Shown here one piece after another: positions 47,640 through 58,980 of a stretch of 64,000 nucleotides of DNA. The position numbers and the translations under genes were made by a program. The stretch's first letter is position 1; each line of letters begins with the position of its first letter. The DNA is from Diplolepis rosae (taxonomy: Eukaryota; Arthropoda; Insecta; Hymenoptera; Diplolepididae): assembly GCA_030998225.1 (NCBI GenBank), contig JAPYXD010000753.1, positions 4,310,001 through 4,374,000 of the forward strand. The letters are read 5' to 3'. Below the pieces are notes generated by a model. It was given only the letters and a program-made list of their open reading frames with translations, was not told the DNA's origin and ran no database searches.

Positions 47640-47890
47640 TTTTATAAAATCTAAAAAAGAAATCTTTGCAGAAAAAACCAATTATTTATACCAAAAAGTC
47701 GTTTCTCGATTTATCAAATCGAGATCGTCCATACTTACTTGGAAGATGGTTTTGTAAACCTGTAGCGTCCGAGAGGTTTATCCTTTTAGGTAAAAATAAG
47801 TGGGAAAGGTCCCATCGGAATACTCCCAACGATTCCGACAAATCCGTGGATTTATATCTTATTTATTTTTACCATAAAAGTTTCTAGATT
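47640..47890. other. Candidate exon island, strand ambiguous (weak)
   Basis: The minus strand has an open stretch of about 40 codons that ends at CATCTTCCAA|GTAAGTATG, a near-perfect 5' splice site (GT at 47744-47743). The plus strand has a 73-codon frame (47666-47887). No protein family was recognised. Confidence 0.25.
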
Positions 47891-48329
47891 TGTAATAAAA
47901 CCCAGGTTTAGAAATTTAATTCTATGCCCTCGAATCGATACATAGTGCTCTATAAATATTATTATCAATTCAAGTAAGTTTTTTATTTTGTTGTAAATCA
48001 AACTTTCAAAGTACGATTTCAATTTAAGGACAACAAAGGATAAAATCAAATTGCGTTCTCTTGATAGAAGTATAAAATCATGTTTACAGAAGAAATGGCA
48101 TAATATTGGAAAAGTTTATCAGTATGGAAAGTATTTCGAATTCCATTTCCTTTTACACTCTCATCATATGAGAAGATATTGGTTTTATTTGAAAATTAAA
48201 TTTTCAATTTTTTTTTAAAATCTCGATGTTTTGAGACCCCCTGAGGGAGAAAAAATAGTTTTTCACTTTTTGAGGACCCAATAAGAAAAGATGAGTTTAT
48301 TGAATAGCCATTTTTGAACAAAATTTTTG

Positions 48330-49885
48330 GTTTTATCCATAAATAACGTTTTTAAATAAATAAAAAATTCAATTTTCCCGCCAAAATATACGAGATACGA
48401 AAAAATGTTAATAAACAAAACAGTTAATTTGAAAGAAACCTACAAATTTTCTATGCATCATTTTTTCATAGGAGTTACAACTTTTCTTTTATTTAACAAA
48501 AACATTTTTATAATAATCAAAAATTCAATTTTCCCGACAAAATATACGACATATGGAAAAATGTTAAGAAATAAAATAGTTTATCTCAAAGAAATCTACA
48601 AATTTTCTATTAATTATTTTTTCATAGAAATTATATTTTTTCTTTTATTAAAAAAAAAACGTTTTTATAAAAAACAAAAATACAATTTTCCCGCCAAAAT
48701 ATACGAGATACGAAAAAATGTTAATAAACAAAACAGTTAATTTTAAAGAAATCTAAAAATTTGTTATCAACCATTTTTTCATAGGAGTTATATATTTTCT
48801 TTTATTCAACAAAAACGTTTTTATAAAAAACAAAAATTCAATTTTCCCGCTAAAATATACGAGATACGAAAAAATGTTAAGGAACAAAACAGTTAATTTT
48901 AAAGAAATCTAAAAATTTGTTATCAACCATTTTTTCATAGGAGTTATATATTTTCTTTTATTCAACAAAAACGTTTTTATAAAAAACAAAAATTCAATTT
49001 TCCCGCCAAAATATACGAGATACGAAAAAATGTTAATAAACAAAACAGTTAATTTTAAAGAAATCTAAAAATTTTTTACCAACTATTTTTTCATATGAGT
49101 TATATCTTTTCTTTTATACAACAAAAACGTTTTTATAAAAAACAAAAATTCAATTTTCCTGCCAAAATATACGAGATACGAAAAAATGTTAATAAACAAA
49201 ACAGTTAATTTGAAAGAAATCTACAAATTTGTTAGCAACCATTTTTTCATAGGAGTTATATCTTTTCTTTTATTCAACAAAAACTTTTTTATAAAAAACA
49301 AAAATTCAATTTTCCTGCCAAAATATACGAGATACGGAAAAATGTTAAGAATCAAAATAGTTAATTTTGAAGAAATCTAAAAATTTTTCACCAACTATTT
49401 TTTCATAGGAGTTATATCTTTTCTTTTATACAACAAAAACGTTTTTATAAAAAACAAAAATTCAATTTTCCTGCCAAAATATACGAGATACGGAAAAATG
49501 TTAAGAATCAAAATAGTTAATTTTGAAGAAATCTAAAAATTTTTCACCAACTATTTTTTCATAGGAGTTATATCTTTTCTTTTATACAACAAAAACGTTT
49601 TTATAAAAAACAAAAATTCAATTTTCCTGCCAAAATATACGAGATACGAAAAAATGTTAACAAACAAAACAGTTAATTTTAAAGAAATCTACAAATTTGT
49701 TATCAACCATTTTTTCATAGGAGTTATATCTTTTTTTTTATTCACTAAAAACCTTTTTATGAAAAACAAAAATTCAATTTTCCTGCCAAAATATACGAGG
49801 TTTGGAAAAAATGTTAAGAAACAAAATTGTTTATTTTATAAAGATCTACAACTTTGGTATTAAGCATTTTTTCATAGGAGTAATA
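48330..49885 (+). repeat. 156-bp AT-rich satellite array (about ten units)
   Basis: The anchor AATTTTCC.GCCAAAATATACGAG recurs at 48371, 48527, 48684, 48840, 48996, 49152, 49308, 49464, 49620 and 49776, that is every 156 bp with one 157. Units share ACAAAACAGTTAATTT and TTTTTTCATAGGAGTTATAT. Neighbouring units can be almost identical (49308 and 49464). Frames inside are satellite translations. Confidence 0.97.
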
Positions 49886-50430
49886 TTTTTTGTTCATCGA
49901 TGAAAAATATAATATTTCATTGCAAGTAGCTCTAACACATATAAAATAAAAATTGAGCGCGAAGTGCGAGTATTATGGTGAAAATGAGTTCCTTAAGGCT
50001 GAAAAATAGATTTAATGGAAATAAGATACTATTGTGTTTACCTGAGATAATTAATAATGCAGGATGTACTTTAAGGGTTGATGTAATTTGAATAATCGCA
50101 AACCTTAATCGACATTGTGGTTTATTTTACGAGACGCTATTGTTTCCGAGGAATTGCTTTCGCTTCTCTTCTCTCCGCTCCGACCTCATATTTTTGCCAA
50201 AGTGCCAGGGAAACTCCATTTAGATGTGTGCAAACTCATTCAAGAGCTCATATGCAACACACACACTTATACCTGTGATCTCAATATCGTGTAATCAGTT
50301 TTTACGCAGAGGCCTCGATTATTTTTCCTCTTATTCCAATATACCCTAAATTATGAATATCAAACAATGAACACAATAGTTATTAATTTGATCATTTTTA
50401 ATCAACACTTTTTGTCGTCTTGATTACGTA
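49886..50430. other. Unassigned stretch with a GC-richer patch
   Basis: 50120-50300 is less AT-rich than its surroundings (GCTTCTCTTCTCTCCGCTCC) but shows no supportable exon. Confidence 0.35.
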
Positions 50431-50439
50431 AAACACGTG

Positions 50440-51210
50440 ATTATCTCTTAACGCGCTTTTAAATTCAGTATTTTTGACCTTTTTTTTTTCATTTTCTGCA
50501 ATACTTTTAATGTTTTTTTCTCGTAATTTTATTTAATTGTACCTACAACTTTAATAATTTTCTTCTTTTTTATTTTTCTTTTTTTTTTTACGACACGCCT
50601 TTTTTATTCAGTTTCAAAATGGTTCTAATCAATCCCATCACTGAGTTTTTTTCTTTTTCGAAAGCACACTTGTTGAATCGGTTAGAAATACTTTCAGTGA
50701 ATTTTCTCTTATTCTTCTTATAAATTTTATTATTTTTCCTTTTCTCCATTTTTTATTATTTTTGAAAGAGTCACTTATTTAATTTAGTTGTAAAATGTTT
50801 TCAATCGATTTTTTTAAGAGACTAAACTTGTTGATTCGATTGAAAAATATTTCCAGTGAGTTTTTCCACGTAATTTTCGCTTATTATGCTTATTAATGTA
50901 ATTATTTCAATTTTAAAAAATTTTTGAAGAATCATACTTTTATTATTTAGTTGTAAAATGTTTCCAATGTATTTTCCAACATAAATCATTTTCTCCATTG
51001 TACCCATTGCTTTAATAATTTTGTTTTTTTTTCTTTTTACAAAAAAATTTTATTATTAAGTTGTAAAATGTTTCAAAAGTATTTTTTCACGCCATTCTAT
51101 CTTATTTTTTACATAACATCAAAATATAAAACGTTCTAATTATTTATATTAAAAAATAAATTTCATTACTTGCCTACTTCTTTGATTCCAAAATGTTCCT
51201 AATAAGTTTA
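50440..51210 (+). repeat. Strongly diverged tandem repeats, 110-175 bp spacing
   Basis: The word TTGTAAAATGTTTCCAAT and variants occur at about 50609, 50784, 50947, 51058 and 51180. They are followed by a TTTTTCACG/ACGTAATTTT...CTTATT..CTTAT segment and T-rich linkers. It reads as an old satellite with unequal unit lengths. Confidence 0.5.
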
Positions 51211-51807
51211 TTAAAACAATGTGAGAAAATTGCATCACAAATAACTGATATAGAAAAAAATTAAATAAAAATTTTTGTTTTAATATTCTGATACGTTTTT
51301 TTCTCAATACGGGAAAATATGTTTTTTAGTTTTGTTCGGAAAAGATCCAACCAACTTTACTGTATTTTTTCTGACTATAATATTATTCCTCCCCATTGAA
51401 AGGTTTCTGTCCTAATTATAATTAAGACAATGATAGTAATAAATTAGGCTGAAATTGACAACTCCATGGAAAGAAAATACTTAAAAGGTTGAAATTGTTT
51501 TCCATTAAGTAGAATTATTCCACGGGGATGTGAGTTCTAACAGAATAATCGAGATTCGCATTTTATATGACTGCAATCTTGAAGAAAAATCGATAACTAG
51601 TTAAGATCTGAGTGTTCTTTCGGATGAGGTATTTCAGAGATGGATCCTTTATTACGTTCGGGTGTTGTTTTTGTTTGCATCCTAAATTATCGTTTTCGGT
51701 TTACGACTCCGAATACCTATAGAATCTTCTATTTTTTCTGTATTATTTCCAAGGGTCATAATCACGTTCCCTTTATTCTTGAAAATTGGACAAATAAGAA
51801 AATTCTT
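51211..51807. other. Unassigned AT-rich stretch
   Basis: Nothing recognised. Confidence 0.5.
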
Positions 51808-52841
51808 TTAAGGCCATGTCTTACTTATGCGATCCCTACCTTACCGACACTTTTGTTTACCTTCGATTAATTTGAAACTCACTAAACCCACGTATTTTGA
51901 GACGCTGATTACGAATATGGCGATGATAATACTCGCAAATTTGATTTTCAAGGTCAAAACTAAAAAAAATGTTTTTAACAAGTTTTTTCATCTTATATCG
52001 ATAAATATTGATCTAGGAAAAAAATATTTTCAACAAAAGTTGTAGCGGATAAAAAGATCTATCTTTAATGTTCTATACATTTTTTTCCTAAAACCATTAT
52101 TTTTCAAGAAAAATGGAATTCAGAAAACAAAACTGCTAAAACCTATTAAGGGTGCAGTTCCAAATAGGTGAACCCTTCGATTTTTATACAACTCCCCATA
52201 TATACGTATTTTGAGGCGCCGATTACGAATATAATAGTGAAAATTGCCGACTAGTCGATTTTTATGCTGAAACCATGAAAAAGCCATACAAATCATGGTT
52301 GTTTGCTTTTATCTCAACCAATATACAAAATTTAGCAAAATGTTCCAGATATAACTTGTAGGCCTAATCAAGACACATTTTTTTTACAAATATTTTGTTC
52401 TTTGATTGATAGTTTCCGCGAAAATTAGTGACACATTTGATATCGAATTTTAATACCCAAAAATAATAGAAGCTAAACGTCATGTACATCGTGTGCCTGT
52501 CTGTTTGATTCCATTCAATCTTATTTTTATCGAAAAATAATGATTTTAGGGCAAAAATGTATGAAACATTAAAGATAGATCTTTTCATCCACCACAACTT
52601 TTGTTACAGATATTTTTTTCCTAGATCAATATTTATCGACAGAAAATGAAAAAACTTGTTAAAAACATTTTTTTTCAGTTTTGACCTTGAAAATAAAATT
52701 TGCGGGTATTATCATCATCCTTAGTGCTTCTTACTTAATTACTGAAAGTTTCAACTCGATATCTCAATTAATGTGGAAATACGAAGGGTGATAACAAAGT
52801 GTCGGTAAGGTAGGCATCGGATAAGTAAGACATGGCCTTAA
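51808..52841. mobile_element. ~1.03-kb palindromic foldback element
   Basis: TTAAGGCCATG at the left is mirrored by CATGGCCTTAA at the right. The arms match through ACCTTACCGACACTTTTGT, the GGTCAAAACTAAAAAAAATG segment, AGATCAATATTTATCGA and AACATTAAAGATAGATCTTTT, almost to the centre near 52330. No coding capacity. Confidence 0.9.
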
Positions 52842-52842
52842 G

Positions 52843-53196
52843 GCTATGGACCAACTGGGTCACGTGACTAGATTTCTACTTTACCGGCATTTCAGTTTGT
52901 GTGATCCCATTTTTCTAAAAATTGAGGCGACTAACTGAAAATTAGTCGAAATAAATAAAATACATTAACATCGGTCTGTCTGGTCATAAATGTTCATAAT
53001 TATGGAAAAAAATTTCTTTGAAAATTTGTTTTCTATCATCATAAACATTCATGACCAGAGAGACTTGTATTAGTGCATTTCAATTACTCTCACAAATTTT
53101 CAACTTGTTATCTCATTTTTTACAAAAATGGGTTCACAGAAACTGAAAATGTCGGTAAAGTAGGAATCTAATCACGTGATTCGGTTTGTCCATGGC
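52843..53196. mobile_element. ~354-bp palindromic foldback element abutting the previous one
   Basis: The left arm GCTATGGACCAACTGGGTCACGTGA is mirrored by TCACGTGATTCGGTTTGTCCATGGC. ATTTCTACTTTACCGGCAT and CAGTTTGTGTGATCCCATTTTT are mirrored further in. It begins within two bases of the end of the larger palindrome and shares the CTTTACCG/CCTTACCGACA theme with it. Confidence 0.88.
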
Positions 53197-54190
53197 TTCA
53201 AAAATCTCAATCTTGAAATTCTTGAAGAGTATCTTTCCAAGGATGATTCTTGCACTAAATATTGTCTTCATTGTTTTTCTGACCTCAACTCATGTCGTTT
53301 CTCAAAATGAAACGAGTCTCTTCACAAATATAAGACGGTTTTTATAAAATAAAAAAAGGGCTGATTAAATAAATTGAAAACAATTTTGTGAAGACTTCGG
53401 TCTCTGACTTTTGTATTGGTCTTAAATTTAATCAAGAAATTGCCTCACTACTGGAAATTAGAGTCTCGCTATTACATTCCAGAATTATAATGTCTCGCTG
53501 TTCTCTTCTTAAGAAGGTTCGTTTTCTTGAATATTTTCTTTTCCTTGGAGAAAATTTAAATTTTACTTCGCTGAGTACTACAATCTTGTTATCTTACGAA
53601 AGACGAGTTTATTTTTAAGATCAGATTTGTTTTCTGATGCATGTTTAAATTTTAGAAATTTCGATGTCTTGCAGTGCAACGTCTAAAAGAAACTTTGATT
53701 TTAGATTCTAAATATTGAGAATCTTTCTTGATGAAAGATGTCTTGACTTGCTTATTTAAAACGTAAATGATGATCTTGCTGAAAGCTTTCTACGTACCGA
53801 TTTCTTAGAAAGGAGTAAGAAATAATTTTTTGCAAATTTTATGTTTTTGAAAATTTGTATTTTTGGGTCGAAATTTTACCAGAAACATAAAAAAAATGTT
53901 ATAGTTGACTAGAAAAATTTAAGATTAATTAATTCAATAATTAACAATTTTTTTTATTTTTGACAAATGCGTTAATTCATTCCAAGTTTTTTTCCATATA
54001 AAATTAAAGTTTATTCATTTTTAAGTATTTTCTTAAATTATCGTATGGTATAGCAAGTTAATTTTGATTAAATGAAAAAGAAAATATTCGTTCTTGATTT
54101 CCCCTCATTATCACATTCCAGGAAGTTTCTATATTTGGTTCAGTACAAAAAAACGATAAAAGTAGCTTCTTTTTTTCTCTAAATTAAAAA
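53197..54190. other. Unassigned AT-rich stretch
   Basis: No exon could be supported; the 76-codon frame at 53388-53618 is within chance. Confidence 0.5.
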
Positions 54191-54193
54191 CCC

Positions 54194-54834
54194 TTAAGGG
54201 GACCCACAACCTTTTATATTTTTATTTTTTGAGTTTAGACCTTCCATATAATTTTTTTATGTTTATTACCTTTATTTAGAAAAGTTTTGGGGTTTTTCAA
54301 AAATTCCAGCATCTTCATGTATTTTTAAACTAAAATTTTTAAAGTTTTTGGACACTTTTTGACTTTGGATAACTTTTTTTTTTAACTAATTGTTATAGTA
54401 ATTTTTTTATTTTCTTGTTTATAATGTTTAGAAACGTTTAATAACATGTTTAATAAGGTAACATGGCAAGAAAAAAAATTACAAATAAAATAAAAAAATG
54501 AATAAAAATATCCCAAAAATATTGAAAAAAAATTTTTGTAGTAGTTTTTTTAATCAGAGTGCTTTCGATATCCAAAAAGTTGCTACATATTATAAGGAAC
54601 AAAATAAATAAATAATCGTGACAATTGGTTAAGAAACAAAAAAGTTATTCAAAGTCAAAAAATGTCATAAAAATACCCAAAAAACTCAACATCTTTATTT
54701 TAAAAATACATAAAGGTGCTGGAATTTAAAAAAAAACAAAATCTTTCTGAATAAAGGTATTAAACATAAAAACAATTATATGGAACGTCTAAACTAAAAA
54801 AAATAAAAATATAAAAAATGGCGGATCCCCTTAA
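54194..54834. mobile_element. ~640-bp palindromic foldback element
   Basis: TTAAGGGGACCCAC at the left is mirrored by GGCGGATCCCCTTAA at the right. TTAGACCTTCCATATAATT, TTTGACTTTGGATAACTTTTTT and AACTAATTGTTATAGT have mirrors further in. It is very A/T-rich and non-coding. Confidence 0.88.
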
Positions 54835-55789
54835 TGATTGCCAGAAATTGCTTTAAAAAATTTGCATTTCTTAGCCTGCATAGTTTTGATGGACCGAGAT
54901 GATATTTTCTTCTAGAAGAAATTGACTGCATTTATTGCTTCGATGGTTCTATGAGCTTTTTTATTTTCATTGCTCTCTATTTCCTTTTATTTTTAAACGG
55001 AAGCTATGAAACGTGAAAGAGTTATTTGTTTATTTCACGGGTATAAAAACAGTAATCTTTTCTCCATCCCTTTTTACGTGAAAAAGAAGAAAGTTCCTAA
55101 AAGTTTTGAGCTTCAGATAATCTTCAGCGTAATTTAACCTGAATCTCGAATTTTATGAAAAAATGTGCTTTTCTCTATAGTAAAATTCATAAATTTTCCA
55201 GAATATTCATTTTTTAAATTTAGAATTAATATTTCAGTTGCATAATATGATTAATAAATTTATCTTATTGTCTATGTACATATTAGATGAAAAACAAATT
55301 TGGTTCTTTTGTATCATTTGGGTGAATAAACAACTCAAAATATTATTCTATAATCTCAGGTTTTTGCTAATTGACGTCAAGATCGACCTTCATAGTCACA
55401 GCATCATTTTTCTACTCTACAGGTAGCAATAATTTCATTAAGCTTACGTCAAATTTATGAGCAAAAGATTAATCTTTCCAAAATGTATTTTCAGATTCAC
55501 TACCTTCTCCATAAATTTATAAACTCTAAATTGGAGAAATTTTCCAATTTTTATTTTTTATGGTATTTCTGTTTCAACTCAGAATAAAAGACGTGAAGCC
55601 TTTATTAATAAATAAATATACCTACTTTTAGGATTCCCATTTAAGATTGTTAATTAAAATTGTGTGGATGAGATAAGGAAAAAATAAAATTAAGACAAAT
55701 CGTATTTTTAGAAATCTTCTGATTACTGTTGCGATGTTGTAAAACGTTTATTTACAAATCGTTTGACGTTTCTACTTATCACTGAGAAA
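54835..55789. other. Unassigned AT-rich stretch upstream of the calexcitin-like promoter
   Basis: No repeats were recognised. It would contain the proximal regulatory region of the gene starting at about 55826. Confidence 0.4.
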
Positions 55790-55829
55790 TATATAAAAAG
55801 TCTCGAAAAAGAGAAAAGTAGGTTCATTT
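55790..55829 (+). promoter_or_regulatory. Core promoter: TATA box and TCATTT initiator
   Basis: TATATAAAAAG at 55790-55800, and TCATTT at 55824-55829 matching the arthropod initiator TCAKTY, with the likely start A at 55826. Spacing from TATAAA (55792) to that A is 34 bp, slightly longer than the usual ~30. It lies just upstream of a splice-bounded first exon and a recognisable coding exon, which supports function. Confidence 0.6.
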
Positions 55830-55869
55830 TGAGAAATTGATCAAGATAGTAAGATCATTTTATATAAAG
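55826..55869 (+). other. Noncoding first exon of the calexcitin-like gene
   Basis: About 44 bp from the predicted start to the donor TATAAAG|GTAAGATTT, with no ATG. It is followed by a 102-bp intron (55870-55971) with a pyrimidine-rich 3' end TTCCATTTTTTTCCAG. The start position is inferred from the initiator. Confidence 0.55.
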
Positions 55870-55971
55870 GTAAGATTTCTCCTGTGAATTTTTTAGGAAG
55901 ACTAAAAAATTAATTATTAATTAATTATCGTTTGCAAATAAGTAAAAAATTGGTTTTCCATTTTTTTCCAG

Positions 55972-56036
55972 AAGGACAATGCCGCTGTCAGATTTCCGCA
56001 AAAAAAAGCTGCTTTTTGTTTTCAATACCTTCTTCG
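55972..56036 (+). CDS. First coding exon of a calexcitin-like EF-hand calcium-binding protein (partial gene)
   Basis: After the acceptor at 55970-55971 the exon has seven UTR bases (AAGGACA), then an ATG at 55979. It encodes MPLSDFRKKKLLFVFNTFF, with a final G before the donor CTTCG|GTGAGTG at 56037. This is recognisable as the N-terminal helix of insect calexcitin / sarcoplasmic calcium-binding proteins. In that family the F-N-x-F-F-D run leads directly into the first EF-hand loop, and the split codon beginning with G fits the expected Asp. These are cytosolic calcium sensors or buffers of neurons and muscle with about 190 residues. The exons with the EF-hand loops were not found by 64000 and probably lie beyond, past an intron of at least 8 kb that hosts foldback elements. 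Recognition is from memory of the family; no search was run. Confidence 0.72.
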
Positions 56037-56038
56037 GT

Positions 56039-57149
56039 GAGTGAAATTTCGATCTAAGAAAAAAAAAATATTCCTTTCAATATTTTGGTATGAATTGAAG
56101 AATGAAGTATTGGTCAATAGGGCTATGAAAATAAAACTCGAGGGTTTAATAAAATTGTGATTCAACCCCAATGAAAACGTTTATCGATCATTATCTTAGA
56201 GAAATAATCGTTTTATATTTCGTACCCTCCACGGAAAATATTCCAACGATAACGCTGTTTCCAAATATTTATTTAGATCTCAGAAGGGTTGTCGTGGGAT
56301 TTGGGGTGATAAAAGAAAAAGACTACAAGAAAATATTGTTTCCGCCTCTTTCATATGTAAATAGTCCAGGAAAAAAATTCACCTGTGTTGCTATATTTTC
56401 CTTTGTACTTTTATTTATTTTTGTTTTATATTATACCTTTATAGAATTCATTAGAGTAGACTTAGGAAGAATTACATAATGAACCGTAATCAATTTTAGG
56501 GTGTGTAATTATTCTTTCATAAAATACTAAAAACTTCTGCTTCACAGGAATATTTTAACTCTTTGTTTAAAAGATAAAAAGAATTTTTTATATTTTACTT
56601 TAATACCGACAAGCAAAATTAACTTTTAGGTTTTCTTTTATGTCGAACCTTTGTATTTTGGTTTCGAAGAATGAAGACTCAAAATTTAGGTTCTTGAATT
56701 TTTGATAAAATTGGATAAATTGAATAGCAAATTTATTTTATCAAAATCCATCAGTCAAATTTCTTTAGAAAATTTATAATTAACATTACAATAAAAAAAA
56801 ATATTTTTACTGTTTCAAATCAATTTTTGAACACATCGAGTTAAATAAGTAAAGATATACGAAGAATTAGTAAAAACTACTAATTGAAATAGTGCAACAT
56901 AGTTTACCAATTGCTTTAGTGAGAATTTCTCTCAATGAATACAAGTGTTTTGATAATTCTTAGTCCCATTTTATTAGTTGATTTAACACTAATACATTTT
57001 CTACTGATACATTCAATTACTATTTGAATACCAAATGAATTAGTAGAAATTGAACTACTGCTACTTGAAGCAGGAGAAGTGGATAATGGATTAAGAAAAA
57101 ACTAGTTATAATAGAAACGCTCATTAAGGTAATTCGAAATCAACGTTCC
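56039..57149 (+). other. Intron sequence (presumed), no features except a shared dispersed repeat near its end
   Basis: Follows the GTGAGT donor. The 102-codon frame at 56171-56479 ends in a hydrophobic run but lacks splice signals and is within chance length. 56990-57130 is related to 58483-58640 (listed separately). Confidence 0.5.
56990..57130 (+). repeat. Dispersed repeat, copy 1 (partner at 58483-58640)
   Basis: Shared words with the partner: TTTCTACT.ATACATTCA.TTACTATT, AATTAGTAGA.ATTG, CAG.AGAAGTGGA.AA.G and AATAGAAACGCTCATTAA. Both copies are rich in ACTA/TAGT words and partly palindromic. Confidence 0.75.
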
Positions 57150-57395
57150 ACTATTGAAGACGTTTTTTGGGCAGAAGACGTCTTAGTGGGCACAGGTATA
57201 TTGAACGTTTTCAGAACGTCTCAAAGACGTTCCAAGGACATATATGTCAAGATTTCCGCTGCTTTTATGTCAATGTTTTTACTGCCTATTAGACGGAAGA
57301 CGTTCCGGATACAATAAAAATCTCGACATTGGGGTCCCCAGGACGTCTTTCAGACGCCGAACAGACGTCCAATGTCCCTATGCAAATTATGAAAA
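57150..57395. repeat. ACGTC foldback element
   Basis: CTTAGTGGGCACAGGTATATTGAACG at the left; GACGTCCAATGTCCCTATGC at the right. Confidence 0.85.
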
Positions 57396-57431
57396 ATATT
57401 ACTATTCATAATGTGTACGGAGCTCTCCCCA

Positions 57432-57653
57432 CTCTCTAAATTTGAATCAGTCAAAATCTACTGATTATTAGTGAAATTTTACTTATTCAAATAGCTAAAA
57501 AGAGGTTACTGCGAATCAGTCAAATTTCACTGATTATTTCAGTGAAAATTGATTGATTTGAGAGTGAAAAGTATGTTTTTCACTGATGAATCAGTGAAAA
57601 ATATTTTTTCACTGATGAATCAGTGAAAATTTGACTGATTCAGATTTAGAGAG
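57432..57653. mobile_element. ATCAGTGAAA foldback MITE, copy 3
   Basis: Inverted ends CTCTCTAAATTTGAATCAG and CTGATTCAGATTTAGAGAG with ATCAGTGAAA-type interior. Its right end is followed at once by CAGTGGGCACAAGG, the left terminus of the next ACGTC element, and its left end is preceded by CCCCACT. It has apparently inserted into an ACGTC terminus. Confidence 0.9.
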
Positions 57654-58480
57654 CAGTGGGCACAAGGACATTGGACGTCTTCAGAACGTCTCAAAGACGT
57701 TCCGAAGACTTCTATGCCAGCATTTTTGCTGCCTTTTAGACAAAAGACTTTTAGGATACAATAAAAATCTTGACATTGAAATCCCAAGGTCATCTTTGAG
57801 ACTTCCCAAAGACGTCCAGTGTCTCTGTGCCCACTGGGCAATTTGCATGGGAAAAATGATCATTTGAAATCTGTACAAAACTGTTCCTAGTGGGGACAAT
57901 AATGTTATACGTTTTTGGGACGTCTTGGAGACGTTCTGCGTACTTCTATTTTAGGATTTTTACTATCCTGAAAACGTCTTGTGTATTAAAGACATCTTTC
58001 AGAAAAAATGCGTTCAGAAGACAATATAAATACAGAAATTTAAATTATAGAAACGTCTTTAAGACGTCTTAAAGACGTCCAGTGTTTCTGTACCCACTAG
58101 GCAATTTTCATGAATAAAATAAGCATTTGAAATTTGTACCAAACTTTTCCTAGTGGGCGCAAAGTCATAAGACGTCTTTTGGACATCTTGGAGACGTCTT
58201 GCGGACTGCTATGTCAGGAATATCACTATCCTGAGAACGTCTTATGTCTTAAAGACATCTTGCAGACAAAATACGATCAGAAGACAATATAAATATAGAC
58301 ATTTAAGTTATCGAGACGTTTTCAAGACGTCTCAAAGACGTCCAATATCCCTGTTGCCACTGGAAAGCTTGCATGGATAAAATGACCATTCAAAATTTTA
58401 ACGAAACTCTTCCCAGTCGGTAAAATAACATTGTATGTCTTTGTGACGTCTTATAGACGTTTTGCGAACTTCCACGTCAC
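57654..58480. repeat. Three complete ACGTC foldback elements in series
   Basis: 57654-57838 is a textbook member: CAGTGGGCACAAGGACATTGGACG against CGTCCAGTGTCTCTGTGCCCACTG, 185 bp. The next runs from CTAGTGGGGACAATAATG (57888) to CTGTACCCACTAG (about 58110), the third from CTAGTGGGCGCAAAGTCA (58152) to CCTGTTGCCACTGG (about 58363). Linkers share GGGCAATTT.CATG and CATTTGAAAT.TGTAC, so the series arose by tandem duplication of element plus linker. A partial fourth member follows. Confidence 0.93.
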
Positions 58481-58482
58481 GA

Positions 58483-58640
58483 TTTTCTACTAATACATTC
58501 AGTTACTATTGGACTACTAAATAAATTAGTAGATATTGGATTACCACTATTCAAAGCAGCAGAAGTGGACAACGATTTAGTGAAAACTACTACTTTTAAT
58601 AGAAACGCTCATTAAAATAATTGGTAGTGTTTCACTATTT
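58483..58640 (+). repeat. Dispersed repeat, copy 2 (partner at 56990-57130)
   Basis: See the partner for shared words. It is inserted in or next to an ACGTC fragment. Confidence 0.75.
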
Positions 58641-58719
58641 CAATCAGTAATTTCTTACTAATTCACATTTTAAGTATTATCTACCCTAAAGAATCGTGCA
58701 TTCACGATGCGACCTAATT

Positions 58720-58980
58720 CTACAGGTGACAAAACCAGGTCAATGTTTTGAAGAGCTCATCTTTAACATTATTTTCCTTCCTTGTTAAAAGTTCCATAAA
58801 AATCTGACTTGCCGCATTCGCGAATCTCCTTTGTTGGGCGATGAAGGAGATTCTTTGTGATGCGAAACTTTTTCGAAAAGAACCTTCACGCGATTGAGTC
58901 GATGTGGGTGCTTGAAAAACGTAAGAGTGAAATGAAGGCCTATTTATGGAAGACACATACATTAACAAGGACGTAAACAA
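58720..58980 (-). other. Candidate exon in a repeat-free island (weak)
   Basis: The minus strand has an ATG-initiated 86-codon frame ending in a TAG-like context near 58720 in GC-richer sequence. Composition is mixed (Arg/Ser/Ala/Gln-rich middle) and no family was recognised. 58980-59200 is also unusually GC-rich and repeat-free. It may be regulatory or exonic. Confidence 0.22.

Noticed and set aside
56171..56479. 102-codon ATG frame with a hydrophobic C-terminal run
   Set aside because: Length is within chance for 64 kb of AT-rich DNA, it lies in the presumed intron of the calexcitin-like gene, and no splice or promoter context was found.
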